DNA of 64,000 bases from Eleftheria terrae (GTDB lineage Bacteria > Pseudomonadota > Gammaproteobacteria > Burkholderiales > Burkholderiaceae_C). Shown piece by piece: positions 56,164 through 64,000 of this stretch. Below the pieces are notes generated by a model, which was given only the letters and a program-made list of their open reading frames with translations, had not been told where the DNA came from and did not search any database. A program made the position numbers and the translations under genes. Every line of letters begins with the position of its first letter. Positions within the stretch are counted from its first letter, which is position 1. The DNA lies in the NCBI RefSeq assembly GCF_030419005.1, contig NZ_CP106951.1, positions 3,410,001 to 3,474,000 on the forward strand, written 5' to 3'.

Positions 56164-56676
56164 CTAGCGGGCCGAGGTGGCCGCGGCGCCGAGGTCCAGC
56201 TCCAGCACACGGGGCGTCGCCCGCCCGGCGGCGATGCCAAGCCGCGCCAGCGTCACCGGCAGGCGGAAGCGCCGCGGCCCGGCGCTGCCCGGGTTGAGGA
56301 AACACAGGCCGTCCTTCATCACCACCCCGGGCCGGTGCGAATGGCCCGACACCACCACCTGCGCGGCCGCTGCCGCCAGCGCGCCCGGAGGCAGCTGTGC
56401 CAGGTCATGCAGCAGGTAGATCACCACGCCGCCGAGCGACACCGTCACGGTCTCGGGCAAGGCCGCGGCCCAGCTGCCGTGGTCGTTGTTGCCGCGCACG
56501 GCGGTCAGGGGCGCCAGCTCGCGCAGGCGGTCGAGGATGTCCGGCTTGCCGATGTCACCGGCATGCAGCAGGTGGTCGCACCCCTGCAATACCGCCAGTG
56601 CCTGCGGCCGCAGCAGGCCGTGGGTGTCGGAGATCACACCCACTTCGAGCACGGAGGGGAAGGCGGACGACGGCAT
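56164..56676 (-). CDS. YfcE/MJ0936-like metallophosphoesterase
   Basis: The 170-residue protein carries the full calcineurin-like metal site set: Asp-x-His in VISDTHGLL (near 16-18), Asp in HAGDIGKPD, RGNNDHG with the Asn and Asp, HDL near 90, and the final VVSGHSHRP. It closely follows the small phosphodiesterase layout of YfcE. Physiological substrates of these enzymes are not settled. It is convergent with queD, only three bases between stops, so transcription in either direction runs into the other gene. Confidence 0.94.
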   Translation of the reverse strand: MPSSAFPSVLEVGVISDTHGLLRPQALAVLQGCDHLLHAGDIGKPDILDRLRELAPLTAVRGNNDHGSWAAALPETVTVSLGGVVIYLLHDLAQLPPGALAAAAAQVVVSGHSHRPGVVMKDGLCFLNPGSAGPRRFRLPVTLARLGIAAGRATPRVLELDLGAAATSAR

Positions 56677-56820
56677 GCGCCGATTCTGCCCGCCGGCTGG
56701 CGGCCCAGCCACTGAAGCAAGCACTTCTGATCTGCACGACCCCGCCGCCACGGCGCAGGTATGCCGCATGCTGAGACAGGCAGGAGCTTTCCTGCACGAG
56801 GGGCGCCTGCCTGCCGACCT

Positions 56821-57585
56821 ATGCCTGCCTTGCCGCCGCTGGACCGCCTGCTGGTCGTCTCCCCCCACCTGGACGACGGCGTGTTCGCCTGTGGCCAGTT
56901 GCTGGCCGCCCACCCCGGCAGCACGGTGCTGACCGTGTTCGCCGGCGCGCCGGCCGATGAGGACATGCGCACCGAGTGGGACCAGCGCTGCGGCTTCCGC
57001 AGCAGCCGCGACGCCATCGACACCCGGCGCAAGGAAGACCGCGAGGCGCTGGCCCTGCTGGGTGCGCGGCCGGTCTGGCTCAGCTTCATCGACAGCCAGT
57101 ACCGGGCCACGCCCACCGCCGAGGACATCGCCGCCGCCCTGATCGCCTGCCTCGAGGCGCTCGCGTCCGAAGCCGTGCTGGTGCCCATGGGCCTGTTCCA
57201 CTCCGACCACACCCTGGTCCACGAGGCCTGCCTGCAGGCGGTGCACGCACGCCCCGAGCGCTTGTGGCTGGCTTACGAGGATGCGCTCTACCGCCGCATT
57301 CCCGGCCTGCTGCAGCAACGGCTGCTGGCGCTCGCGCAGGCCGGCATCTGTGCCACGCCGGCCTTTCCGCCGCACAGCGGACCGCTCACCGACAAGCAGC
57401 GTGCCGTGATGGCCTATGCCAGCCAGCTGCGGGCCTTCGGCAAGCACGGCTACAGCGATGTGCTGGCCAGCGAGCACTACTGGCAGCTCGCGCTGCCCGA
57501 GGCGAGCCGGCCGCGGCGCCAGCCGCGTCCCGCCCACCGCAGCGCCCGGGCCGGCGCCGCCAAGGAGGCCCCACGTGCCGTCTGA
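56821..57585 (+). CDS. PIG-L family deacetylase
   Basis: The 254-residue protein shows the PIG-L/LmbE zinc motif Pro-His-x-Asp-Asp in VVSPHLDDGVFACG (about 14-27) and the distal His-x2-3-His in DHTLVHEACL near 137-146. Family members remove N-acetyl groups from sugars such as GlcNAc-containing lipids or antibiotic intermediates. Its stop overlaps the GTG of the following glycosyltransferase gene by 11 bases, and a strong AAGGAGG site lies inside its end. The two enzymes probably act on the same sugar-containing molecule. Confidence 0.93.
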   Translation: MPALPPLDRLLVVSPHLDDGVFACGQLLAAHPGSTVLTVFAGAPADEDMRTEWDQRCGFRSSRDAIDTRRKEDREALALLGARPVWLSFIDSQYRATPTAEDIAAALIACLEALASEAVLVPMGLFHSDHTLVHEACLQAVHARPERLWLAYEDALYRRIPGLLQQRLLALAQAGICATPAFPPHSGPLTDKQRAVMAYASQLRAFGKHGYSDVLASEHYWQLALPEASRPRRQPRPAHRSARAGAAKEAPRAV

Positions 57586-58480
57586 TCCCCGCATCAGCCT
57601 GGTGGTGCTGACGCACAACCGGGCCGCCACACTTCTGCACACGCTGGCCCAGCTCAGTACGCTGCCCGAGCAGGTGCCCATCATCGTGGTGGACAACGCC
57701 TCCGGCGACGACACCGCCACCCAGGTGGCGCGCCACTTCCCCAGCGTGACGCTGGTGCGCTGCCGCAGCAACCTCGGCGCTGCCGGTCGCAATGCCGGCG
57801 TGGAGCAGGTCCGCACGCCGTATGTGGCGTTCTGCGACGACGACGTCTGGTGGGCCCCCGGCGCGCTGCGACGGGCCGCCGACCTGCTGGACCGGCACCC
57901 GCGGGTGGCTGCCATCGCGGCGCGGGTGCTGGTCGGCCCGCAGCAGCGCGAAGACCCGACCTGCCGGCTGATGGCCGACAGCCCGCTGGATGCATCGGGC
58001 CTGCCGGGACCCGGGCTGATCGGCTTCATGGCCGGCACGGTGGCCATGCGCAGCGACGCCTTCCGTGCGGTCGGCGGTTACCAGCCGCGCCTCTTCCTCG
58101 GCGGCGAAGAACGCCTGCTGGGCCTGGACCTGGCCAGCCGGGGATGGCAGATGAGCTATGCCGCCGACGTGGTGTGCCACCACCACCCCTCGCCCCAGCG
58201 CGATACACCCGGCCGCCGGCGGCTGCTGGCCCGCAACGCGCTGTGGATCGCCTGGCTTCGCCTGCCGTGGTCCAGCCTGCTGCATGAGACACGCCGCGTG
58301 GCACGCGAGGCGGCTGCCGCCGGCCTGTTGTTCACCGTGCTGCGCGATGCGGTGCGCGGCTTGCCGTGGATCCTGCGCGAGCGCCGGGTCCTGCCCGCCG
58401 AGGTCGAGGCGCAGCGCCGTCGCGTGCTGGGCGGGCCACCGATGCGGCGACCGCCCAAGTCCGTCGCCTGGCGGACCTGA
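57575..58480 (+). CDS. Family 2 glycosyltransferase
   Basis: The 301-residue enzyme has the GT-A opening ISLVVLTHNRAATLLHTL, IIVVDNASGDDTA, the nucleotide-binding FCDDDVWWAPGAL (DxD-like, near 87-95) and AGTVAMRSDAFRAVGG with GGEERLLGLDL, a typical acceptor-side motif. It starts with GTG at 57575, placed by a perfect AAGGAGG site. Translation is coupled to the preceding PIG-L deacetylase. The end lacks a membrane segment. Donor sugar and acceptor are unknown; a surface glycolipid or glycan is likely. Confidence 0.92.
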   Translation: MPSDPRISLVVLTHNRAATLLHTLAQLSTLPEQVPIIVVDNASGDDTATQVARHFPSVTLVRCRSNLGAAGRNAGVEQVRTPYVAFCDDDVWWAPGALRRAADLLDRHPRVAAIAARVLVGPQQREDPTCRLMADSPLDASGLPGPGLIGFMAGTVAMRSDAFRAVGGYQPRLFLGGEERLLGLDLASRGWQMSYAADVVCHHHPSPQRDTPGRRRLLARNALWIAWLRLPWSSLLHETRRVAREAAAAGLLFTVLRDAVRGLPWILRERRVLPAEVEAQRRRVLGGPPMRRPPKSVAWRT

Positions 58481-58535
58481 GCGCGGCGCCGGCCCTCCAC
58501 CGCCCCCGAGAGCAAAGGCAGCCCTGGAGTCCCCC

Positions 58536-59306
58536 ATGCCCCGCACCTCTTCCGCCCCGACCGCCAGACGTCCCGCGGCACGCCGTCCGCCGGCGCCGGT
58601 CGACGCCCCCGCCGCCGGCCTGCCGGACGCCGGTCAGCCTCAGGCCCCGGACCGCGCCGACACGCCCTCGCCACAGCCGCCGCAGGTGCGCCTCTACGGC
58701 AAGGCGGCGCCGGCACTGCGCGCCGTGGCCGAACAGGCCGCCGCTTGCCGGGAATGCCCGCTCGGCGCCCTCGGCACCCAGACGGTGTGGGGAGAAGGAC
58801 CGGCACCGGCCCGCCTGATGCTGGTGGGCGAACAGCCGGGCGACCAGGAAGACCGGATCGGCCGGCCCTTCGTGGGACCGGCCGGCAAGCTGCTCGACCG
58901 CGCGCTGCAGTCGCTGGGCTGGCCGCGCGATGCGCTGTACGTCACCAATGCGGTGAAGCACTTCAAGTACGAATGGCGCGGCACCCGCCGCCTGCACAAG
59001 ACGCCGGCCCAGCGGGAAGCGGCCGCCTGCCTGCACTGGCTCGAAAGCGAGATCGAACGGGTGCAGCCATCGGCGCTGATTGCCCTGGGAGCCACCGCTG
59101 CCCGCTCCTTGCTACACCGATCGGTGCCAGTGATGGCCGAGCGCGGCCACTGGCTGCAACGCCCGGACGGCCGCCCGGTGCTGGTGACGCTGCATCCATC
59201 CGCGCTACTGCGCTTGCGCTCGCCGGAGCGCGAGGCCGCCTTCGCGCAGTGGTTGGACGACCTGCGGCTGGCCGGGGCGCACGTCGCGGCGCCGGCGCAG
59301 CGCTGA
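58536..59306 (+). CDS. udgX: UdgX-type uracil-DNA-binding protein/glycosylase
   Basis: The 256-residue protein has a disordered Ala/Pro-rich N-terminus (about 1-55). A family 4-like uracil-DNA glycosylase domain follows, with CRECPLG for the iron-sulfur cluster, the GEQPGDQEDRIGRPFVGPAG active-site loop, VTNAVKHFKYEWRG, and the closing HPSALLR. The loop RGTRRLHKTP corresponds to the KRRIH insertion unique to UdgX, whose His forms a covalent bond to the DNA after uracil removal; the His is retained but the first Lys is Thr. It probably traps uracil-containing DNA irreversibly. Confidence 0.9.
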   Translation: MPRTSSAPTARRPAARRPPAPVDAPAAGLPDAGQPQAPDRADTPSPQPPQVRLYGKAAPALRAVAEQAAACRECPLGALGTQTVWGEGPAPARLMLVGEQPGDQEDRIGRPFVGPAGKLLDRALQSLGWPRDALYVTNAVKHFKYEWRGTRRLHKTPAQREAAACLHWLESEIERVQPSALIALGATAARSLLHRSVPVMAERGHWLQRPDGRPVLVTLHPSALLRLRSPEREAAFAQWLDDLRLAGAHVAAPAQR

Positions 59307-59762
59307 TCCGGCGCCTCGGGCTCTGTCTCCCCCCGAAACGGCGGCTTGCCCGATCGGGCAGCTTCGAGTCTGATATCGGTCCTTGGCGGGAATCCGCAGC
59401 CCTGGGCGCGGGGATGGCCTCCAAGCGTCCCGAGCCCCCGGGGCAGCGGGCAGGCGGCAGCACGGGGCATGGAGCGCAGCCAGCGTGCGAGGGGGCTTCG
59501 ATGAAGGCAAGGGCCCGCACGCCAGCCATGGCGGTGGCCCGGGCCCGCGTCCGCGCGCTGCTCGCGCTTCCAGCCAGGCGCACCGGCTGATCCGCAGGAG
59601 GTCGTGCTGCCGGGCGCCTCGCTGGGGGTGGAGCGTGCGCTGCGACGCGAGGCCGATCCACCGGCCGCCGCCGACCCGTCGGTGCCGGCGGTGCCTGCCG
59701 ATCGCCGGCATCGCCAACGCAGTGCGCTCCTGGGGCTCATTCAACATTCCGCGAGGCGCATC

Positions 59763-60215
59763 ATGCTCCAGGTCCATCCGCTTGACACCCCGCTGCTGCT
59801 CGCCGGCGCCCCTCCCGAGGGACCCGGCGACCTGCAGCCCAAAGGCACCCCGCTCTACAACGGCGCCGCCTTCTCCACGGGTGTCGACCGCGACATCGTC
59901 TGCGCCGAGCGGGCGGACGCGCAGACGAAGGAGACCATTGAGCAAGACGGGCAGGCGCCGCGGCCTGCCCCTCGCATCGACGCCGCACGCACGGCGCCGG
60001 TGGCCCCAGCACCATCCGCCGTCGCGCGACGAGGTGGCCATCGACTGCGGGCGCGGCATGCCGACGAAGCCAGCGTGCCGTTCCCTGTTCGAGGCGTGCT
60101 TCGCATGAGCCTGGCGCAGGCCGGCCGGGCCCTCCCGGAAGCCGGCCCGGCATGGCCGATCCCCCGGCGGGCGCGGCTGGATAGCGGGCCAGGCGCAGCC
60201 GGGTGCAAGCCATGA
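59763..60215 (+). CDS. Possible remnant or divergent copy of the tandem anchored family
   Basis: Residues 1-60 of this frame (from MLQVHPLDTPLLLAG to the IVCAERADAQ segment) match the order of motifs in the two following genes: PLLLxG, then GTxLYxxAAF, then an R-x-I/V-V strand. No membrane helix precedes it. The second half is Arg/Ala-rich and unrelated to its neighbours, so the gene may be decayed or fused to non-coding sequence. The 456 bases before it (59307-59762) show no recognisable gene. Confidence 0.35.
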   Translation: MLQVHPLDTPLLLAGAPPEGPGDLQPKGTPLYNGAAFSTGVDRDIVCAERADAQTKETIEQDGQAPRPAPRIDAARTAPVAPAPSAVARRGGHRLRARHADEASVPFPVRGVLRMSLAQAGRALPEAGPAWPIPRRARLDSGPGAAGCKP

Positions 60216-60697
60216 AACGGCTCTTGCGCAAGACGCTGTGCCAGGGGCTGGCCCTGGCGGTGGGCATGGCGGTTGGCGCCGTGGGCATCCTGCTGGCGCC
60301 GCTGGTGCTCGGGCGGCCGCATGCCATCGTCCACCGGCTGGCGGTCCCGCTGCTGTTGAGCGGCGTCGAGCCCGCGGCGCTGCATCCGATGCTGCCGCGA
60401 GGCACCGAGCTTCACCACGACCGGGCCTTCCCGGAGGGCTTCATTCGCTATGTCGTGTATCTCGATGTCGAGGGTGGTGAGCTGCCGCTGCGGCCGAGCA
60501 CCGAGAAGTTCTGGCTGGCGCCGGAGTCCGCCTTCCCGATCGATGCGGCCAGCCTCGCCTTGCTGGTGCAGGAAGCCGCCTTGTCCAGGGACGACCTGGT
60601 GGCGGTCCTGCAATCCGGTACGCTGGCGCCCGCCGACCTTCGCTTGTTGCAACGCTGCCTGCCGGCAACCGGCGCCGAACAGGGCCCCTGCCAATGA
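60212..60697 (+). CDS. Anchored periplasmic protein of unknown family (tandem member 2)
   Basis: The 161-residue protein has a single N-terminal membrane helix (about 11-33) after a basic start, MKRLLRKTL. An extracytoplasmic domain with VPLLLSGVEPAAL, LPRGTELHHDRAFPEG and FIRYVVYLDVEGGEL follows, with a C-terminal helical part (ASLALLVQEAALSRDDL, ADLRLLQRCLPA). It overlaps the next gene by four bases (ATGA). I do not recognise the family. The shared GT-x-L-y and R-Y-x-V-Y-x-x-V-E-G patterns link it to its neighbour. Confidence 0.65.
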   Translation: MKRLLRKTLCQGLALAVGMAVGAVGILLAPLVLGRPHAIVHRLAVPLLLSGVEPAALHPMLPRGTELHHDRAFPEGFIRYVVYLDVEGGELPLRPSTEKFWLAPESAFPIDAASLALLVQEAALSRDDLVAVLQSGTLAPADLRLLQRCLPATGAEQGPCQ

Positions 60698-61080
60698 ACC
60701 GGGCCCTCCGCTACCTTCCCGCCTTGTCGCTCGGCCTGGTGCTCGGCGCGGCCGGCATGGCCTGGCATCGGTACGCCAGCGCACCACCAGTGCATGTGCT
60801 GGCGGCCCCCCTGGTGGTGAGCAGCGGCTCGGCCCGCAGCCACCTGCCCGCCGGCACTCACCTCTATCTCGACCACCGGGGCAGCGGAGCGTCCACCCGC
60901 TTCAAGTTCTACGTCAACGTGGAGGGCATCGCCCTGCAAGAGACGCCGGGCGCCGCCGCAGCCCCGCCCACGCCGCTGCTCGCGCGCCTGCCGGCCTCTG
61001 CAGGCGACGCAGCGTCCCCCGCGGCCGACCCACCGCGCCGGGAAGAACTGCGCGCCCTGTTGAGGCAGTATTCGCGATGA
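60694..61080 (+). CDS. Anchored periplasmic protein of unknown family (tandem member 3)
   Basis: The 128-residue protein has an N-terminal helix (about 6-25) and a short extracytoplasmic domain with APLVVSSGSARSHLPAGTHLYLD and FKFYVNVEGIALQE. This is the same motif order as the gene before it, but with a shorter C-terminal part. The start overlaps the preceding stop (ATGA). It is probably the product of tandem duplication followed by divergence. No function is known; co-translation suggests the proteins act together in the envelope. Confidence 0.65.
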   Translation: MNRALRYLPALSLGLVLGAAGMAWHRYASAPPVHVLAAPLVVSSGSARSHLPAGTHLYLDHRGSGASTRFKFYVNVEGIALQETPGAAAAPPTPLLARLPASAGDAASPAADPPRREELRALLRQYSR

Positions 61081-61225
61081 GCCCGCCGCCGCGGTGGGTG
61101 GCGCCACGTTGCGCGGCCCGGTACCCACCCCTCCCACCGCCCGGCGATCGGCGCCGCCCGTGCCGCCGCGCCACGCCCCCTGGCGGCCCACCGGAGCCGC
61201 CGCTTCTGCTTCTTATGACCTTGCC

Positions 61226-61759
61226 ATGAGCACTTCCAGCGACCTGACCCACGCCTGGCGCTTCGCCGCCATCGCCCACCAGGGCCAGACCGTCCCCGGC
61301 ACCGAGCTGCCTTACCTGCTGCACCTTGCGTTGGTGGTGTCCGAGCTGCAGGAGGCGCTGGCCGCGGAGCCGGGCCTCGACCGCCACCTGGCGCTGTGCA
61401 CCGCGGTGCTGCACGACACCCTGGAGGACACCCCGGTCACCCATGCCGAGCTGCAGGAGCATTTCGGTGCGTCGATCGCCAACGCCGTGCTGGCCCTGAC
61501 CAAGGACAAGGCCCTGCCCAAGCCCCGGCGCATGCCCGACAGCCTGCAGCGGATCCGCCAGCAACCGCGCGAGGTCTGGGCGGTGAAGCTGGCCGACCGC
61601 TGCGCCAACATGTCGGGCCCGCCCAGCACCTGGTCCAGCGACAAGCGGCTCAGCTATCGGGACGAGGCCTTGCTCATCGCCGATGAACTGGGTCCCGCCT
61701 CGGGCTGGCTCAACGCCCGCCTGCGCGACCGCATCGGCCGCTACCCCGTCATGCCCTGA
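61226..61759 (+). CDS. HD-domain phosphohydrolase-like protein (RelA/SpoT hydrolase type)
   Basis: The 177-residue protein resembles stand-alone HD_4 proteins related to the hydrolase half of RelA/SpoT. It has HAWRFAAIAHQGQTVPGTELPY at the start, LHDTLEDTPVT with the HD pair near residue 60, and VWAVKLADRCANM near 115-127. These residues match metal and nucleotide contacts of (p)ppGpp hydrolases, so it may be a small alarmone hydrolase. There is no synthetase domain. The ATG at 61226 follows weak ribosome-binding sequence; the gap 61081-61225 contains nothing else recognisable. Confidence 0.85.
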   Translation: MSTSSDLTHAWRFAAIAHQGQTVPGTELPYLLHLALVVSELQEALAAEPGLDRHLALCTAVLHDTLEDTPVTHAELQEHFGASIANAVLALTKDKALPKPRRMPDSLQRIRQQPREVWAVKLADRCANMSGPPSTWSSDKRLSYRDEALLIADELGPASGWLNARLRDRIGRYPVMP

Positions 61760-61995
61760 GCCGGCCCTGGGCTCACGAAGCCGGTGACGGCGCTCACCGG
61801 GCTGCCCGGCGCCGCAACCGTCCCGGCGGCTGCCAGCGGTCGAGGCAATGCGCCTTCAACGCGGGTCGTCGGCGCCTGGCCCGGCGGGCCACCGGCCGCT
61901 GTACGGGCAGGCCCTGGCGGCATGACTTCCGGCACATGCGGGGGGCCGTGGTTTTGCGGCATGCTTGCGCGCGTGTCGCTCCCGCCTGCTCCCGC

Positions 61996-63231
61996 ATGAA
62001 AGCCCTTCTTCACCGCGCCCCGCCGCCCATGGCGGTGCTGCGCCTGTCCGGCCTGGCCGTCTGCCTGATCGAGGCGGCCGGCACGCTGCTGCAGGCCAGC
62101 GGCCGCGGGATGGCCGTGGTCGACGAGCCGCTGCTCGCCTGCCTGAGCCGCCTGCTGGGGCAGCAGGGCGTCGGGACGCCGGGATATGCCGTGTTGCACC
62201 TTCTGCTGCTGGCGCTGTTCGCCGCCTGCTACTGGTCCCTCACGCAGCGGCCGGTGCGGCGCCGGGCCGGCCAGGGGATGGGGCCGCTGCTGGCGCTGAA
62301 CGGGCTGGCCTTGCTGGCCGCACCGGGGCTGCCGTTCGTGATGACCGCCGTGGCTGCCTGGCAGCTGTTGTCCACCGCCGCGCTGCGTTTTGCGCTGGCG
62401 CAGGTGGCCGTGGCCTGGGGGCTGGCCTCGCTGATGCCGGGCGCGCTGCAGCAGGCAGACGCAGCCGCCACCCGGTTGCCGGCCCTGGTCTATGCACTGG
62501 GCCAGGGGCTGGGCCTGCTCGCGCTGCATGGCCTGGCCTACGGCTTCGGCCGCATGGCCGCCGACGAGGCCGACAAGCGCCAGCGCCTGCAAGCCGCGCT
62601 CGCCGAGCTGGCCAGCCAGGAAAAGCTGCAGGCCGAACAGCTGCGCTTCGCCGAGCGCCTGCAGATGACCCGCGACCTGCACGACGTGATGGGCCACCAT
62701 CTCTCGGCCCTGACGCTGCAGCTGGAGCTGGCCCGCGAACTCGTCCGCCGCCACGACGCAGCGCGGGCCGCCGCGCCGCTGGAGCAAGCGCATCATGCCG
62801 CGCAGCGGCTGCTTGCCGATGTGCGCGACACGGTCTCCCTGATCCGCGAGCATCGCCGCATCGACCTCAGCGATGCGCTGCACGAGCTGGCCAGCCGCAT
62901 CGAGCATCCTCGCATCACGATGGAGATCGACCCCGCCGCCCGCGACCTGCCGCCGCGGCTGGCGCATGCCGCCCTGCGCTGTGTGCAGGAGGCGGTCACC
63001 AATGCCGTGCGGCACGCCGGCGCGGGGCAGGTGCGGGTGTCGGTGCGCTGCCGCGGCGATGAGCTGAGCGTGGTGACCCGCGACGACGGACGCGGCGCGC
63101 CGGAATTCCGTCCCGGCAATGGCCTGGCCGGAATGCAGGAGCGAATCGCCGAGCTTGGCGGCCGGCTGCAGGTGGTACGCACCCGCGGCGGCTTTGAAAT
63201 CGCCTGGGCCTGTCCCCTGGAGACACGATGA
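61996..63231 (+). CDS. NarL-type sensor histidine kinase
   Basis: The 411-residue kinase has about six N-terminal membrane helices (residues 13-190), a coiled linker, and a HisKA_3 phospho-acceptor in MTRDLHDVMGHHLSALTLQLE (His near 234). An HATPase domain with VQEAVTNAVRHAG and DDGRGAPEFRPGNGLAGM follows. No periplasmic loop is large enough to be a separate domain, so it likely senses membrane or intramembrane signals, as DesK-like kinases do. Its stop overlaps the ATG of the response regulator (ATGA). Confidence 0.94.
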   Translation: MKALLHRAPPPMAVLRLSGLAVCLIEAAGTLLQASGRGMAVVDEPLLACLSRLLGQQGVGTPGYAVLHLLLLALFAACYWSLTQRPVRRRAGQGMGPLLALNGLALLAAPGLPFVMTAVAAWQLLSTAALRFALAQVAVAWGLASLMPGALQQADAAATRLPALVYALGQGLGLLALHGLAYGFGRMAADEADKRQRLQAALAELASQEKLQAEQLRFAERLQMTRDLHDVMGHHLSALTLQLELARELVRRHDAARAAAPLEQAHHAAQRLLADVRDTVSLIREHRRIDLSDALHELASRIEHPRITMEIDPAARDLPPRLAHAALRCVQEAVTNAVRHAGAGQVRVSVRCRGDELSVVTRDDGRGAPEFRPGNGLAGMQERIAELGGRLQVVRTRGGFEIAWACPLETR

Positions 63232-63881
63232 ACCGCAAGATCCGCGTGGTGCTGGTGGAAGACCAGACCCTGGTGCGCGAGGGCCTCAAGGGCCTGCTCT
63301 CACTGGCCGAGGATGTCGAGGTGGTGGCCGACCCGGCCGACGGCCTGGAGGCGCTGCAGGCCATCGCCCGCACCCAGCCCGACCTGGTGCTGTCGGATGT
63401 GCGCATGCCGCGGCTCGACGGCATCGCGCTGATCCGCGAGCTGGCCGGCTTGCCCAAGCCGCCGCCGGTGCTGCTGCTGACCACCTTCGACGACCAGCCA
63501 GCCTTCGACGAGGCGGTGCATGCCGGTGCCCGCGGCTTCCTGCTGAAGGACATCGGGCTCGACAAGCTGCTGCAGGCGGTGCGTGAAGTGCATGCCGGCG
63601 GGCGCGTGCTGCGGCCCGGCCTGACGCTGCGCGTCGAGAAACACCTGGCGGAGCAGGCCCCGCGCGGCTTCGTGCCCTCCGACCGGCCCGACCCACTGTC
63701 GGGCAAGGAGCTGCAGATCCTGCGCCTGGTGGCCACCGGCCGCACCAACACCCAGATCGCCGGCCTGCTGGGCAACAGCGAAGGGGTGGTGAAGAACCAC
63801 TGCTCCGCGGTCTTCTCCAAGCTCGGCGTGCGCGACCGCACCCAGGCCGTGCTGAGGGCGATCGAGCTGGGCTGGATCTGA
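63228..63881 (+). CDS. NarL/FixJ-type response regulator
   Basis: The 217-residue regulator has a receiver domain with VVLVEDQTLVREGL and the phospho-acceptor Asp in LVLSDVRMPRLDG (near 57), and the Lys in FLLKDIGLDKLL. A LuxR-type helix-turn-helix follows at the C-terminus (LSGKELQILRLVATG and TQIAGLLGNSEGVVKNH). It is translationally coupled to the kinase before it. Targets are unknown. The last 119 bases of the window (63882-64000) contain no recognisable gene. Confidence 0.95.
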   Translation: MNRKIRVVLVEDQTLVREGLKGLLSLAEDVEVVADPADGLEALQAIARTQPDLVLSDVRMPRLDGIALIRELAGLPKPPPVLLLTTFDDQPAFDEAVHAGARGFLLKDIGLDKLLQAVREVHAGGRVLRPGLTLRVEKHLAEQAPRGFVPSDRPDPLSGKELQILRLVATGRTNTQIAGLLGNSEGVVKNHCSAVFSKLGVRDRTQAVLRAIELGWI

Positions 63882-64000
63882 GCCACGCCCCCTCGCGGGC
63901 AGCACGGGAGTGGGCGCCCGTTGTGACGTCGGGGCTGCCGGCGCAGCGCAGCCTCGGCGGGTCGCGGCTGGCGGTGGGCGAGCTCACCGCCAGGGCGGCA

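Noticed and set aside
59205..60059. A 284-codon minus-strand frame overlapping the end of udgX
   Set aside because: It runs antisense into udgX, is Arg/Pro-rich and has no recognisable domain.
63882..64000. A further gene starting or ending at the right edge
   Set aside because: The open frames here have no start signal or family features; the stretch may simply be intergenic.

Overview
The window is a very GC-rich (roughly 70%), gene-dense chromosomal segment. Its gene content points to a betaproteobacterium of the order Burkholderiales, probably the Rubrivivax/Leptothrix/Aquincola-like group. The evidence is a Bug-type periplasmic binding protein, a histone H1-like/SWIB protein, a Fiu/PiuC iron pair, TrxC, and a QueE/QueD pair of the beta type. 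This placement is inferred from protein families only; no rRNA or tRNA gene was seen. There is no sign of phage, insertion sequences or CRISPR.

Layout: 0-3 kb holds the end of a probable M48/TPR protein, a holin-family membrane protein, a UspA-like protein and a TerC protein behind a yybP-ykoY (Mn2+) riboswitch. 2.9-11.3 kb is a carbohydrate-sensing and uptake region: a four-gene sugar ABC transporter on the minus strand faces a plus-strand operon in which a second sugar-binding protein is translationally coupled to an OmpR-type regulator and its kinase. 11.3-13.6 kb encodes two coupled membrane diguanylate cyclases. 13.7-16.9 kb is an iron locus: a Fur box, a leader hairpin, a catecholate-siderophore-type TonB receptor and a PiuC dioxygenase. 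17-24.9 kb is housekeeping: RHH protein, DJ-1 protein, H1/SWIB protein, MBL hydrolase, M48 protease, AmpG-like MFS, acyltransferase, EamA exporter, TrxC. 25-26.6 kb has ribB under an FMN riboswitch and a flavin reductase. 26.7-32.5 kb is a peptide ABC system with a fused double ATPase.

32.5-34.3 kb is a TetR regulon with two matching operators around tetR, a 40-residue membrane microprotein and an alpha/beta hydrolase. 34.9-36.5 kb is a poorly coding stretch with strong inverted repeats, followed by a uracil/xanthine permease, a DUF817 protein and a large hybrid kinase. 42.2-48.7 kb holds an Old Yellow Enzyme behind palindromic operators, a GNAT protein, a secreted MliC-like protein, an allophanate-hydrolase-like protein whose amidase active site looks destroyed, and a Bug binding protein. 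48.8-54.9 kb holds an HDOD protein, an XRE/MmyB regulator coupled to a MaoC protein, a PD-(D/E)XK-like protein, a hemerythrin, an SDR enzyme, a soluble PilJ-like sensor and a DUF427 protein. 55.1-59.3 kb has queE-queD, a phosphoesterase, a coupled PIG-L deacetylase/glycosyltransferase pair and UdgX. 59.7-61.1 kb holds a small tandem family of unknown anchored proteins. The window ends with an HD-domain protein and a NarL-type two-component pair.

No complete, clearly unknown defence or biosynthetic system was recognised. The points most worth following are the binding protein/regulator/kinase trio, the terminator inside the Fur-controlled leader, the apparently dead amidase, the tandem anchored family, and the TetR operators with a microprotein.
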